From: Rhodospirillales bacterium
GTDB taxonomy: Bacteria; Pseudomonadota; Alphaproteobacteria; Micavibrionales; Micavibrionaceae
Reading direction: 5' to 3'
Assembly: GCA_020638285.1 (NCBI GenBank)
Contig: JACKIV010000001.1
Location: 248,001 to 312,000, forward strand
Length of the DNA: 64,000 nucleotides
Shown: positions 35,079-43,954 of the stretch, one piece after another
Layout: each line of letters starts with the position of its first letter
Numbering within the stretch: position 1 is the stretch's first letter
The notes under the pieces: generated by a model
Told to the model about the DNA's origin: nothing
Seen by the model: only the letters and a program-made list of their open reading frames with translations
Databases searched by the model: none
Made by a program: the position numbers and the translations under genes

Positions 35079-36539
35079 CTATGCGAAGGGGTTTTTGCTC
35101 TTGCGGAGCAGAAACCGGATGGGAACTGCCGGGATTTTGTGGTCTTCGCGCAGGCTGTTGACCAGATAGCGGATATAGCTGTCCGGAACCCGGTCCGGGC
35201 GCGAGGCCCACAGGGCAAATGTCGGCGGGCGGCGTTTGATCTGGGTGATATAGCGCAGGCGATTGGGCCGTCCGTCTACAAGCGGCGGCGGGTGGCGCTC
35301 GGTCCGGCTTTGAAGCCAGCGATTGAGCGCTCCGGTCGAAACCCGTCCGTTCCAGGACTCATAGACCGCCAGAGTCTCTTTCCACAGGCCCGGAATATTG
35401 CTGCACTTTAACGCCGAAAGCGGCACGAGTTTCATATCCGGGATCTGGCTGAAGTGAGACAACTGGTGCTTGATATCCTCCAGCGTTTCTTTCCTGTTTT
35501 CAACCAGATCCCATTTGTTGAGCGCCAGAACCATCGCCCGGCCTTCGTCGGCGACATGGCCCGCGATCACCAGATCCTGTTTTTCCAGCGGGCGCGTGGC
35601 GTCCACCACCAGAATCACGATCTGGGCGAGGCGGATGGCGCGCATGGTGTCCACCACGGCCATTTTCTCAAGCGGATCGGCGACTTTCGCCTGTTTGCGC
35701 AGGCCCGCCGTATCCACGAGCCGGAATCGCGCGCCGTCATGTTCCCAGTCTACGGCGATTGAATCGCGGGTGGTCCCGGCCTCGGGCGATGTCAGGACGC
35801 GCTCTTCCCGCAAAATCGCGTTGAGCAGGGTCGATTTTCCCACGTTGGGCCGTCCGGCCAGCGCAATCCGGATGGGGGCCGCTTCGTCTTCCGGGGTTTC
35901 GCGGGCGGTAAAGTCAAAATCCTCTGCGCCTTCCAGATCGTCGAGCGCGGCCTCGTCGGGTAGATTATCGCCCGGCGCACCCGCCCCGGCTTCGTCCGGG
36001 CCATCGTCCTTTGCCGCAAACCGGGCGGGGAAAAGATTTTCCAGTGCGTAATATAAATCTTCCAGCCCCGTCCCGTGCGCCGCCGAAATCCCCACCGGAT
36101 CGCCAAGGCCCAGCGCATGGGCCTCCGCCATCGCCGTACGCACGGCCCGGTCGTTTTCGCTTTTGTTGACGGCCAGAATGACGGGCCGGTTCTGGCGGCG
36201 CAGCCAAGCGGCAAAATGTTCGTCGGCGGGCAGAACGCCTTCGCGCCCATCAATGACAAAGACGATGGCATCGGCGGTCTGGAGGGCTTCTTCGGTCCGG
36301 GCGCGCATGCGGGCGGACAGTGTTCCTTCTGTGGCGTCCTCCAGCCCCGCCGTGTCGATCAGGCGCAAGGGGATGTCGAACAGCGATCCGTCCGCCGTCC
36401 GCCAGTCCCGCGTCACGCCGGGCCGGTCATGGACGATGGCGAGCTGCTTTCCCGCCAGGCGGTTGAACAGGGTCGATTTTCCGACGTTCGGACGTCCGAT
36501 GATGGCCAAAGTCAAGGTCATGCCGCGCACAATAGGCAT
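35079..36539 (-). CDS. der: Ribosome-assembly GTPase Der (EngA)
   Basis: Der is an essential GTPase with two tandem G domains that matures the 50S subunit. The 486-residue protein shows GRPNVGKS at residues 15-22 and again near residue 228, each followed by its DTAG and NK-D motifs (NKSE, NKWD). It ends with a C-terminal KH-like domain. An acidic spacer of about 45 residues joins the G domains. AAGGA lies close before the ATG at 36539; a second ATG at 36521 is possible. It is divergent from the Fur-box gene. Confidence 0.96.
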   Translation of the reverse strand: MPIVRGMTLTLAIIGRPNVGKSTLFNRLAGKQLAIVHDRPGVTRDWRTADGSLFDIPLRLIDTAGLEDATEGTLSARMRARTEEALQTADAIVFVIDGREGVLPADEHFAAWLRRQNRPVILAVNKSENDRAVRTAMAEAHALGLGDPVGISAAHGTGLEDLYYALENLFPARFAAKDDGPDEAGAGAPGDNLPDEAALDDLEGAEDFDFTARETPEDEAAPIRIALAGRPNVGKSTLLNAILREERVLTSPEAGTTRDSIAVDWEHDGARFRLVDTAGLRKQAKVADPLEKMAVVDTMRAIRLAQIVILVVDATRPLEKQDLVIAGHVADEGRAMVLALNKWDLVENRKETLEDIKHQLSHFSQIPDMKLVPLSALKCSNIPGLWKETLAVYESWNGRVSTGALNRWLQSRTERHPPPLVDGRPNRLRYITQIKRRPPTFALWASRPDRVPDSYIRYLVNSLREDHKIPAVPIRFLLRKSKNPFA

Positions 36540-36580
36540 TGTGGATCCTTAAAGCAAGATTTGAAGAAAAACGGCAATTT

Positions 36581-36625
36581 TGAGAATGACTCTCAAAAAT
36601 TGTGTTGACAATGAAAATCATTCTT
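36581..36625 (+). promoter_or_regulatory. Two Fur-like boxes
   Basis: The segment 36607-36625 (GACAATGAAAATCATTCTT) agrees with the 19-base Fur consensus at about 15 positions and overlaps the -35 box and spacer of a promoter. A second site, TGAGAATGACTCTCA (36581-36595), is also Fur-like and is embedded in a longer inverted repeat, ATTTTGAGA/TCTCAAAAT (36577-36599). Iron-dependent repression of the downstream small gene is inferred. Confidence 0.6.
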
Positions 36626-36633
36626 AATTAAAT
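36605..36633 (+). promoter_or_regulatory. Promoter of the Fur-box gene
   Basis: TTGACA (36605-36610) and TTAAAT (36628-36633) are spaced by 17 bases, predicting a start near 36640 and a ~75-base leader. A Fur-like box covers the spacer. Confidence 0.6.
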
Positions 36634-36714
36634 GGGCGCGGTCAACAGCAAGGTCAGGGGCTGCTCCGGCCCTTATCAATCAGGCTAATAAAACATCGAA
36701 AAGGAGTTGAAATC

Positions 36715-37041
36715 ATGTTTGTTTCTATGGACAGTTTTGGCAGCGTTACGAACAACAGAAAAAGATATGGAGGGAGTTCAATCATGCCGCATCAAACCGA
36801 TGTTACCGAACGGCTGGGCAATCGCCCCGGCGGTGCAACGCCTGAGGATCGGATTTGCATCAATGCCCTGTACGAGAGAGGCCGTCCCAACGATGTGGGC
36901 CGGGCCTTTGCCGCGGTGTGTCAGGGCCGCGTGCCGGAAGACCCGGCGGCGGTCTTTTGTCTGCGCGGGATGGAACTGGTCAATGACGAGGTCGATCTGA
37001 CGGAGCGCGGGAACCGGCTTCGAGGGCTTGTGATCGGATAA
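36715..37041 (+). CDS. Unknown small protein behind Fur-like boxes, 108 aa (or 85 aa)
   Basis: No family is recognised. The product is soluble and hydrophilic; a helical C-terminal half (EDRICINALYERGRPNDVG to the end) contains two Cys. Two in-frame starts each have a strong ribosome site: AAGGAG before ATG 36715 and GGAGGGAG before ATG 36784. The longer form adds 23 Ser/Asn-rich residues. It lies divergent from der and 140 bases ahead of a hybrid histidine kinase. The promoter with Fur-like sites suggests iron-responsive expression, so a role in iron or metal adaptation is plausible but unproven. Confidence 0.65.
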   Translation: MFVSMDSFGSVTNNRKRYGGSSIMPHQTDVTERLGNRPGGATPEDRICINALYERGRPNDVGRAFAAVCQGRVPEDPAAVFCLRGMELVNDEVDLTERGNRLRGLVIG

Positions 37042-37181
37042 TTCCGTTTTTTTGACCTTGCGTTGAAAAAGAATGCTTCGGTTTTTTCAGGCTTCGCGCT
37101 ACAAAGAGTCGTGTCAGGATTTTTCTTCAGGCTTTCTGGGGAACGTCCCGCCGAAGTCTTCTTTTTTCAACGAATCGCCTT

Positions 37182-39452
37182 ATGTCCTCAACGGATTTCT
37201 ACGATCAGGTTCCCCTCGGCGTGTGCATTGTCCGGCGTGACGGTGGCGCGATGGATGTCCTGTATACCAATGCAGCCGGGGCGGCGCTGGGTACGGCGTG
37301 GCGCGGCGCGGAGTGTGTCAGTCTGCGGGATGGCCTCAGGCAGTCCGTTCCTCCCAAAGAGGAAACGCTTCATCTGGGGGGGAGATGGCTTGCTGTGAAT
37401 GTGTCGGAAGGCGCGTTTGACGGTCAGCCCGTTTTTATCCTTTGGGCCACCGATATTTCTGTGACCCATGCGGCGCAGGAGCGGCTTGAAAAAGCCGTTG
37501 AGGCCGCCGACGCCGCCGCCGAGGTCAAGGCGAATTTTCTGGCGACCATGAGTCATGAAATGCGCACGCCGATGCAGAGCGTCTTTGGTCTTCTTGAACT
37601 CATCGGCGAGGAAAAACCGGACCCGAAAATCGCCAGCATGGTCGATATCGCCAAACGCTCGGCCAGCAGCCTGCTGGAGATTCTCGACGATATTCTGGAT
37701 CTGGCGAAAATCGACGCGGCGCGGATGGAGTTGGACCTGTTCGAGGTGCCCGTTCGCACGCTCGTGCGCGGAACGCTCGAGGCTTTGTCGGTCAAGACAT
37801 TCGGCAGCAAGGTCACTTTAAGCGACGATATTGCTCGGGACGTTCCCTTTGTCGTGATCGGCGACCCCAAACGTCTGCGGCAAATTCTGATGAATCTGAC
37901 CGGAAACGCGCTCAAATTCACGAAAGAAGGCGCCGTCACGGTGCGGGTGTGCGCGCGGCCAAAGACGCCCGCCGGGCATATCCTGCGCTTTGAAATCGTC
38001 GATACCGGAATCGGGATGTCGGAGTCCGTCCGCGCGCGGCTGTTCCAGCCCTTTACGCAGGCCGACAGCTCCACCAGTCGCAAATTCGGCGGAACGGGTC
38101 TGGGTCTGTCGATCTGCCGCAAGCTTGTGGAGCTGATGGGCGGATCGATCGGCGTGGACAGTGTGGAGGGGCAAGGCTCCACCTTCTGGTTTGAGATTCC
38201 GACCGAAGAGGTCGACACGAACGCCAGCACCGTTGACCTGCCTTCTCTGGACGGCGTCTCGGTCCTGTCCGTGGAAGACCATCCGCAGGGCGCACAGGAA
38301 ATCGTCCGCACGCTGCGCTCTATGGGGGCGAGTGTGGAAAGCTGCCCCACCGCGCGCGAAGGTCTGGATCTGGTTCAGCGCCGCCCCTTTGATGTGGCCG
38401 TCATCGACCAGGGACTTCCCGATGGCCTTGGCATTGATCTTATTCGTAAAATCATGGAGGCGCGGCCTCATATGGGCCTTGTCATGTACACGGTGCGCGA
38501 CGATATCGGGCTTCAACACACCTTGCAGGCGCTGGGCGTGACGTATCTGACGAAACCGGCCAGCCGTCTGGGGCTGGGCGAGGCCGTCCGCGGCGCGGCG
38601 CGCAAGATTGCCACGCTGCGCACCGACGGCCCGTCGCGTCTTTTGATCGCCGAAGACACCGAAAGCGTGCGGGATATTTTAAGTCGGCAGCTTGAAAAAC
38701 TCGGGGTCGAGGCCGACTTTGCCCTGAACGGGCGCGACGCGCTGGAGAAAATCCGCACCGGGCGATATGGCATTTTGTTCACCGATCTGCACATGCCGGA
38801 AATCGACGGCTACGCCCTGACCGAGGAGCTTCGCAAGGAAGAGGCCGAGGCCAACGCCATGGCCGGGGAAAAAGCCGTGCGGGCGCACCTGCCCATTATC
38901 GTTCTGACCGCCGATGTGCAGATGAGTCAACGTCAGGTCTATATGCGTCACGGGTTTGACGAATGCCTTCTCAAGCCCGTGTCTTTAGGGCATCTGCAAC
39001 GCCTGTTGATCCGTTGGGGTCTGTTGCATGCGCCGGACAGTGAGTCTCAAGGCGAAGACTCCGAAACCCTTCCATCGCCGCCGATTGTTTCTTTGCCCGG
39101 TCCGGATGAATCCCTGCCCCCGGCCATTGACCGGGAGGCCATGATTGCCCAGATGGGCGCGTTTGACGCCGATGCAATCGAGATGCTGAAAATGTTCGTG
39201 GATATGACGGTTCCTTTGGTGGAAAAGATCATGCAGGCTCAGGCAAGGGACGATTACCACGCTTTGAAAGAGGCCGCGCACAGCCTCAAAGGCGCGGCGC
39301 GTTCGGCCTGCTGTAACGTCCTGGGCGATCTGGCCGCGCGGCTTCAGGACGATGCGACCGATCTCAAGCCCTGCGCGGATCTGGTGGGACAGGTCGCCGC
39401 CGAGTTCGAGCGCGTCCGCGCCGCAATCGCCGCTCTGGGCGGGACTGCGTAG
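37182..39452 (+). CDS. Hybrid sensor histidine kinase with two receivers and Hpt domain
   Basis: The 756-residue protein is a cytosolic multi-step phosphorelay. It has an N-terminal PAS-like domain (about 5-95), a short coiled coil, HisKA with phospho-His125 in MSHEMRTP, and HATPase_c (about 230-345, with DTGIGM and GTGLGLSICRKL). Receiver 1 (about 353-465) has Asp409 and receiver 2 (about 487-615) has Asp535 in TDLHMPEIDGY. A C-terminal Hpt domain has His700 in AAHSLKGAA. No membrane spans are present, so the signal is probably intracellular. No cognate response regulator lies next to it. The ribosome site is weak. Confidence 0.92.
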   Translation: MSSTDFYDQVPLGVCIVRRDGGAMDVLYTNAAGAALGTAWRGAECVSLRDGLRQSVPPKEETLHLGGRWLAVNVSEGAFDGQPVFILWATDISVTHAAQERLEKAVEAADAAAEVKANFLATMSHEMRTPMQSVFGLLELIGEEKPDPKIASMVDIAKRSASSLLEILDDILDLAKIDAARMELDLFEVPVRTLVRGTLEALSVKTFGSKVTLSDDIARDVPFVVIGDPKRLRQILMNLTGNALKFTKEGAVTVRVCARPKTPAGHILRFEIVDTGIGMSESVRARLFQPFTQADSSTSRKFGGTGLGLSICRKLVELMGGSIGVDSVEGQGSTFWFEIPTEEVDTNASTVDLPSLDGVSVLSVEDHPQGAQEIVRTLRSMGASVESCPTAREGLDLVQRRPFDVAVIDQGLPDGLGIDLIRKIMEARPHMGLVMYTVRDDIGLQHTLQALGVTYLTKPASRLGLGEAVRGAARKIATLRTDGPSRLLIAEDTESVRDILSRQLEKLGVEADFALNGRDALEKIRTGRYGILFTDLHMPEIDGYALTEELRKEEAEANAMAGEKAVRAHLPIIVLTADVQMSQRQVYMRHGFDECLLKPVSLGHLQRLLIRWGLLHAPDSESQGEDSETLPSPPIVSLPGPDESLPPAIDREAMIAQMGAFDADAIEMLKMFVDMTVPLVEKIMQAQARDDYHALKEAAHSLKGAARSACCNVLGDLAARLQDDATDLKPCADLVGQVAAEFERVRAAIAALGGTA

Positions 39453-39742
39453 CACGGGGTTTCTCGGGGGGTTATCCTTCCGAAGCTGTGGACATGCCCG
39501 CCGCTTGAACGCGGGAGAGCAGATCTTCAAGGTCTACGGGAAGGGAGGGGGCATCGTGGAATGTGTTTCTGAACATCGGGGGTGTTTCCTTTGCTTCGCG
39601 TCTGGTGTCTTCGATACAAAAAACGATAGAGCCGGATCATGACCCTGCAAGGGTTGAAATGAGGTTAATCTGTGGCACGTTCTGATTGATTTCCGGTCCC
39701 GAATCCCTATAGTGCCATGCATGTGAAAGGGTAAATGTCATT
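39453..39742. other. Spacer between kinase and prs
   Basis: No ORF with a ribosome site was found. The segment presumably contains the prs promoter near its right end, but no box pair stands out. Confidence 0.4.
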
Positions 39743-40675
39743 ATGAAATTGATCTCTGGAAATTCCAATCGCCCTCTGGCCGAAGCTGTATCGGAGTGTC
39801 TCAAGGTCCCCTTGACTCAGGCCGTCATGAAACGCTTCTCCGACAATGAAATTTTTGTCGAGATCGGGGATAATGTGCGCGGTCAGGATGTGTTTCTGAT
39901 TCAGTCTACGTCCTATCCCGCCAACGATAATTTAATGGAGCTGCTCATCACCATTGATGCGCTGCGGCGCGGGTCGGCGCGGCGGGTGACGGCGGTCGTT
40001 CCGTATTTCGGCTATGCGCGGCAGGATCGCAAGACGGGGCCGCGTACGCCAATCTCGGCCAAGCTCGTCGCCAATCTCATCACGAAGGCCGGGGCGGACC
40101 GGGTTTTGACGCTGGAGTTGCATGCCGGGCAGATTCAGGGGTTCTTCGATATTCCTGTAGACAATCTGATTATCGCGCCGGTTTTTGTGCCGGATATCCA
40201 GAAGCGCTTCGCAGGCCGGGACGTGGCGATTGTCTCGCCGGATGTGGGCGGGGTGGTGCGGGCCCGGGCGCTGGCCAAGCGTCTGGAGGCGGATCTGGCG
40301 ATCATCGACAAGCGCCGGGAAAAAGCCGGAGTGTCAGAGGTTATGAATGTCATCGGCGACGTCGAGGGGCGGGTGTGCATCATGGTGGACGATATTGTCG
40401 ATTCGGGGGGGACGTTATGTAATGCCGCCGAGGCCTTGAAGAAAAACGGCGCGACCGAGGTCTGGTCCTATGTTGTTCATGGGGTGCTTTCGGGCCGGGC
40501 GGTGGAGCGGATTGATTCGTCTGCGCTGGAAGGGCTTGTCATAACAGACACTATCCAGCCAACCGATCTGGTACGCCATGCGCGCAACATCGAGCGCTTG
40601 AGCGTCGCGCCCTTGCTGGGTGATGCGATTTTGAGGATCAGCGATGAACGATCAGTTTCCGCTCTGTTTGTGTGA
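39743..40675 (+). CDS. prs: Ribose-phosphate pyrophosphokinase (PRPP synthetase)
   Basis: Prs makes PRPP from ribose 5-phosphate and ATP for nucleotide, His and Trp synthesis. The 310-residue class I enzyme has the flexible loop PYFGYARQDRK, the metal site DNLIIAPVF/SPDVGGVVRARALAK, and the PRPP-binding VCIMVDDIVDSGGTLCNAAE. Length and start (MKLISGNSNRPLAEAV) are standard. It is followed by rplY and pth, a common order in proteobacteria. Confidence 0.97.
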   Translation: MKLISGNSNRPLAEAVSECLKVPLTQAVMKRFSDNEIFVEIGDNVRGQDVFLIQSTSYPANDNLMELLITIDALRRGSARRVTAVVPYFGYARQDRKTGPRTPISAKLVANLITKAGADRVLTLELHAGQIQGFFDIPVDNLIIAPVFVPDIQKRFAGRDVAIVSPDVGGVVRARALAKRLEADLAIIDKRREKAGVSEVMNVIGDVEGRVCIMVDDIVDSGGTLCNAAEALKKNGATEVWSYVVHGVLSGRAVERIDSSALEGLVITDTIQPTDLVRHARNIERLSVAPLLGDAILRISDERSVSALFV

Positions 40676-40811
40676 AGGGCGGCCTTCCCTTTTTTCTTGA
40701 AAAACAGCGGGTTTTCTGTTTTTGTGACCTTCAGATTTTTCGGGCCGGGTCACCCCTGGAGGCCGGCTTGACGGGAAGTCTTTGTATTTTAATGAAAAAG
40801 AGGATTGCTTC

Positions 40812-41498
40812 ATGGCTACAAACCGCATCCAACTGTCTGCGGCGAAGCGCGAAAGGGCCGGTAAGGGGGTCGCTCGGGCGCTGCGTCGGGAGAACAGAGT
40901 CCCTGCTGTCATCTACGGTGACGGCAAACCTCCGGTGACCATCAGTTTGCCGGACAAGGAAACCAATCTGGAATATCGCAAGGGGCATATGTTTACGTCT
41001 CTGACCGATCTGGATATTGACGGTCAAAAGGCGCTTGTTCTGGCGCGGGACGTGCAGCTTCATCCCGTGACCGAACGGGTCGAGCATGTGGATTTCCTGC
41101 GCGTGACGCCGAAAACCCGCATTTCTGTGCAGGTTCCTGTTGAATTTACGAACGAGGCAGAGTGTCAGGGGCTGAAAGACAAGGGCGTTTTGAACATCGT
41201 CCATCACGAACTGGAGCTTTTGTGCGCGGCCACCGATATTCCGGAATCCGTTCAGATTGACATGAAGGGGTATGAAATCGGGGATGCGGTGCGCAGCAGC
41301 GCCGTAATTCTGCCCGCCGGGACCGAACTGGTCGGCGCGCAGGAGGAGGATTTCACCATCGCCACCATCATGGCGCCTCGGGCTGTGACGGAGGAAACCC
41401 CGGCTGCTGCGCCTGCCGCTGCTCCTGCTGCGGACGCCAAGGCGGCGGCGCCTGCTGCCGGTGCCAAGGCTGCTCCTGCGGCTGCGGCGAAGAAGTAA
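40812..41498 (+). CDS. rplY: 50S ribosomal protein bL25 (CTC/general stress form)
   Basis: bL25 binds 5S rRNA. The 228-residue long form has the N-terminal RNA-binding domain (about 1-95, RERAGKGVARALRRENRVPAVIYG), a C-terminal TL5/CTC beta domain (about 96-185) and an Ala/Lys/Pro tail (186-228). The ATG at 40812 was chosen over 40782 because AGAGGA sits 8 bases upstream and similarity starts at MATNRIQL. It lies between prs and pth, the usual neighbours. Confidence 0.95.
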   Translation: MATNRIQLSAAKRERAGKGVARALRRENRVPAVIYGDGKPPVTISLPDKETNLEYRKGHMFTSLTDLDIDGQKALVLARDVQLHPVTERVEHVDFLRVTPKTRISVQVPVEFTNEAECQGLKDKGVLNIVHHELELLCAATDIPESVQIDMKGYEIGDAVRSSAVILPAGTELVGAQEEDFTIATIMAPRAVTEETPAAAPAAAPAADAKAAAPAAGAKAAPAAAAKK

Positions 41499-41510
41499 TT
41501 TTCTTGAGTC

Positions 41511-41541
41511 TTGCCCTCTCCTTGAAAGGGGGAGGGCGCAA
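41511..41541 (+). terminator. Hairpin between rplY and pth
   Basis: TTGCCCTCTCC (41511-41521) can pair imperfectly with GGGGGAGGGCGCAA (41528-41541). There is no U-run, so it may attenuate rather than end transcription. It shares the CCCTCTCC core with other hairpins here. Confidence 0.4.
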
Positions 41542-41561
41542 GAGAAAAGGAACTGCCCGGC

Positions 41562-42134
41562 GTGTGGATGTTTGTCGGTCTGGGGAATCCGGGTGTGAGT
41601 TATGGCAACAATCGCCATAATATCGGATTCATGGCGGTGGATACGATTGCCGCGCGCTGGTCGTTTCCGGGTTTTCGTCAAAAGTTCAAAGGGTTATTTT
41701 CCGAAGGCGCTCTCGGCGGAGAAAGGGTGCTTCTTCTCAAGCCGCAGACCTTTATGAATCTTTCAGGCGAATCTGTTGCTAGCGCCGCCCGGTTTTACAA
41801 AATCGATCCATCCCGGATTTTTGTTTTTCATGATGAGCTGGATTTGCAGCCTGGCAAGGTTCGCGTCAAGACAGGCGGCGGGAATGCGGGGCATAACGGC
41901 CTTAAGTCCATTGATGCGCATCTGGGGACCCCCGATTATGGCCGGATCCGGCTGGGCATCGGCCATCCCGGCGATCGGGACCGGGTTCATGGCTATGTCT
42001 TAAGCGATTTTTCGAAGGCCGATGAGGTGTGGTTGCGCGCCCTTCTGGATGCGTTGGCCGATCATGCGCCGCTGTTGACCCAGGGGAAATCGAACGATTT
42101 CATGACCCGCGTCGCGGAAAGTCGGACGCCATAG
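41562..42134 (+). CDS. pth: Peptidyl-tRNA hydrolase
   Basis: Pth frees tRNA from prematurely released peptidyl-tRNA. The 190-residue protein contains the catalytic His19 in NNRHNIGF, GLGNPG at the N-terminus, KPQTFMNLSGE, and the HDELDL and KTGGGNAGHNGLKS motifs. The start GTG at 41562 has AAAAGGAA 10 bases upstream; an ATG two codons later is an alternative. It is co-directional with rplY and convergent with purS (7 bases). Confidence 0.95.
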   Translation: MWMFVGLGNPGVSYGNNRHNIGFMAVDTIAARWSFPGFRQKFKGLFSEGALGGERVLLLKPQTFMNLSGESVASAARFYKIDPSRIFVFHDELDLQPGKVRVKTGGGNAGHNGLKSIDAHLGTPDYGRIRLGIGHPGDRDRVHGYVLSDFSKADEVWLRALLDALADHAPLLTQGKSNDFMTRVAESRTP

Positions 42135-42141
42135 CGTTTGT

Positions 42142-42396
42142 TCAAACGGCTTGCGCCGTGATCTCGATCTCGTAATCCTCAATCACAGGATTAACCAGAA
42201 GCTTTTCTGCCATATCGCTCAGACGCTTGCGTGCCGTTTCCGGATCGATCCCGTCCGGCAGGGCGATCTCGATTTTTTTGCCTTGGCGGACGTTTCCAAC
42301 CTCGGAAAATCCCATACTGTGAAGGGCTTGGCCGATAGCCTTGCCTTGCGGGTCCAGAACGCCGGGGCGGAGCATGACGGAAACGATGGCTTTCAT
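42142..42396 (-). CDS. purS: Phosphoribosylformylglycinamidine synthase subunit PurS
   Basis: PurS is the small bridging subunit of the three-part FGAM synthase (PurS-PurQ-PurL) of purine synthesis. The 84-residue product has the family start MKAIVSVMLRPGVLDPQGKA and GFSEVGNVRQGKKIEI, and the acidic end VIEDYEIEI. Usually it precedes purQ and purL; here those are absent and thrC lies upstream on the same strand. prs, the PRPP source, is nearby. Confidence 0.92.
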   Translation of the reverse strand: MKAIVSVMLRPGVLDPQGKAIGQALHSMGFSEVGNVRQGKKIEIALPDGIDPETARKRLSDMAEKLLVNPVIEDYEIEITAQAV

Positions 42397-42461
42397 AAGG
42401 GCGTTCCTTGTTATTTTTCAGATGGTTAAAGGTAGATTTCTAGCGCGATTTTTTCGGGTCG

Positions 42462-43874
42462 TCAAATGTCTCCTGTTCGCCGGACGATGAAATCACGAAC
42501 GACATCCGGAGTATTGGCCAGATGTGTCACAAATTCAGGGCGATCAAACAACCCGTTCAGAAAGTCGGGCAAGGGGGGGCGAATACCGGTGGCTTTTTCG
42601 ACGGCGTCCGGGAACTTGGCCGGGTGCGCACAGGCCAGCGCGACGAGAGGGACGGACCGATCCCCACGCGCGGCCAGTCCGGCATGAAGCCCCACCGCCG
42701 TATGCGGGTCGATCAGCATTCCTGTGTTTTTGTGCGTGCGTCGGATCGTCTCCAGCGTTTCATCCTCGCCGCACCGCACCGCAGTGAAATCGGCTCGTGC
42801 TGCGGCCAGCATGTCGGGAGGAACAGAAAAACTCCCTTTTGTCCGAAAATCGCTCATCAAGGCGTTTAAGCTCGTCGGGTCGCGGTTTGTGCGCTCGAAC
42901 AGGTATCGCTCGAAATTGCTTGAAATCTGGATGTCCATGCTGGGGCTTAAGGTCGGCACCACCGAATCAGGCTTCATGGTTCCGGTCTCAAAAAATCGTG
43001 TGAGAATATCGTTGCGGTTCGTCCCGATCACAAGACCGTCGATGGGAAGTCCCATTTTCCCGGCGCACCAGGCCGCATAGACATTTCCGAAATTTCCCGT
43101 CGGCACCGCAAAACGAGTCGCCCGCGCGGGTGCGCCAAGCGCCAGCCCGGCGGCGAAATAATAGACGATCTGGGCGGCGATTCTGGCCCAGTTGATCGAA
43201 TTAACGGCAGACAGATTAACCTGTTCGCGGAAAGCGGTATCGCCGAACAGGGTTTTGACGATGGACTGGCAGTCATCGAACGTTCCGTCTATGGCCAGAT
43301 TGAAGACGTTTGGCGCATCCACCGTGGTCATCTGGCGGCGCTGGACCTCGGAGACGCGACCTTTGGGGTGGAGAATAAAAATTGTGACGTTCCGGCAGTT
43401 CCGACAGGCCTCGATCGCAGCCGATCCAGTATCGCCGGATGTTGCGCCGATGATGGTGATTTTCTTTCCTGCGCGGGCCAGAGCTTGATCGAACAGCGCG
43501 CCCAGAAGCTGAAGCGCATAGTCTTTAAAGGCCAGAGTGGGGCCGTGATACAGTTCCAGAATCCACTCGTTCGGCCCAATCTGGACGAGCGGGGCCAGTG
43601 CCGCATGGCGGAAGCGTCCGGGAGCATATGTCTTTTGGGCCGCGGATTCGAAGGCGTCTGCAAATGAGACATCCAGAAATGGTGCCATGATCTGCCGGGC
43701 CTGATCGACATAGGATGCGCCGCGCAGGGCGGCTAAATCCGCCGGGGACATATGCGGCCAGCGTACAGGGACATACAGCCCGCCATCGGGGGCCAGCCCG
43801 GCCATCAAAACATCGGAAAAGCTCAAAGGCGCGCTACCGCCCCCGCGCGTGGAGATATAAGGCATCATGGGCAT
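42462..43874 (-). CDS. thrC: Threonine synthase
   Basis: ThrC converts O-phosphohomoserine to threonine using PLP. The 470-residue type has the N-terminal MPYISTRGGGSAPLSF, the PLP lysine in TLAFKDYALQ, and the glycine-rich phosphate loop TSGDTGSAAIEACR. The PTGNFGNVYA and NRNDIL segments support the assignment. Start ATG 43874 is given; ATG 43865 (MPYIS) is also possible, and no clear ribosome site decides. asd, which supplies the same pathway, is 5 kb away on the same strand. It lies 80 bases downstream of yidC. Confidence 0.95.
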   Translation of the reverse strand: MPMMPYISTRGGGSAPLSFSDVLMAGLAPDGGLYVPVRWPHMSPADLAALRGASYVDQARQIMAPFLDVSFADAFESAAQKTYAPGRFRHAALAPLVQIGPNEWILELYHGPTLAFKDYALQLLGALFDQALARAGKKITIIGATSGDTGSAAIEACRNCRNVTIFILHPKGRVSEVQRRQMTTVDAPNVFNLAIDGTFDDCQSIVKTLFGDTAFREQVNLSAVNSINWARIAAQIVYYFAAGLALGAPARATRFAVPTGNFGNVYAAWCAGKMGLPIDGLVIGTNRNDILTRFFETGTMKPDSVVPTLSPSMDIQISSNFERYLFERTNRDPTSLNALMSDFRTKGSFSVPPDMLAAARADFTAVRCGEDETLETIRRTHKNTGMLIDPHTAVGLHAGLAARGDRSVPLVALACAHPAKFPDAVEKATGIRPPLPDFLNGLFDRPEFVTHLANTPDVVRDFIVRRTGDI

Positions 43875-43954
43875 GGATTTTAATCTGCCGGAGAGAAGAA
43901 AGTCCAGAACAAGAATCCCTCTCTTCTTGTGCGCGGCTCTTTTCCCGGGGGCGT

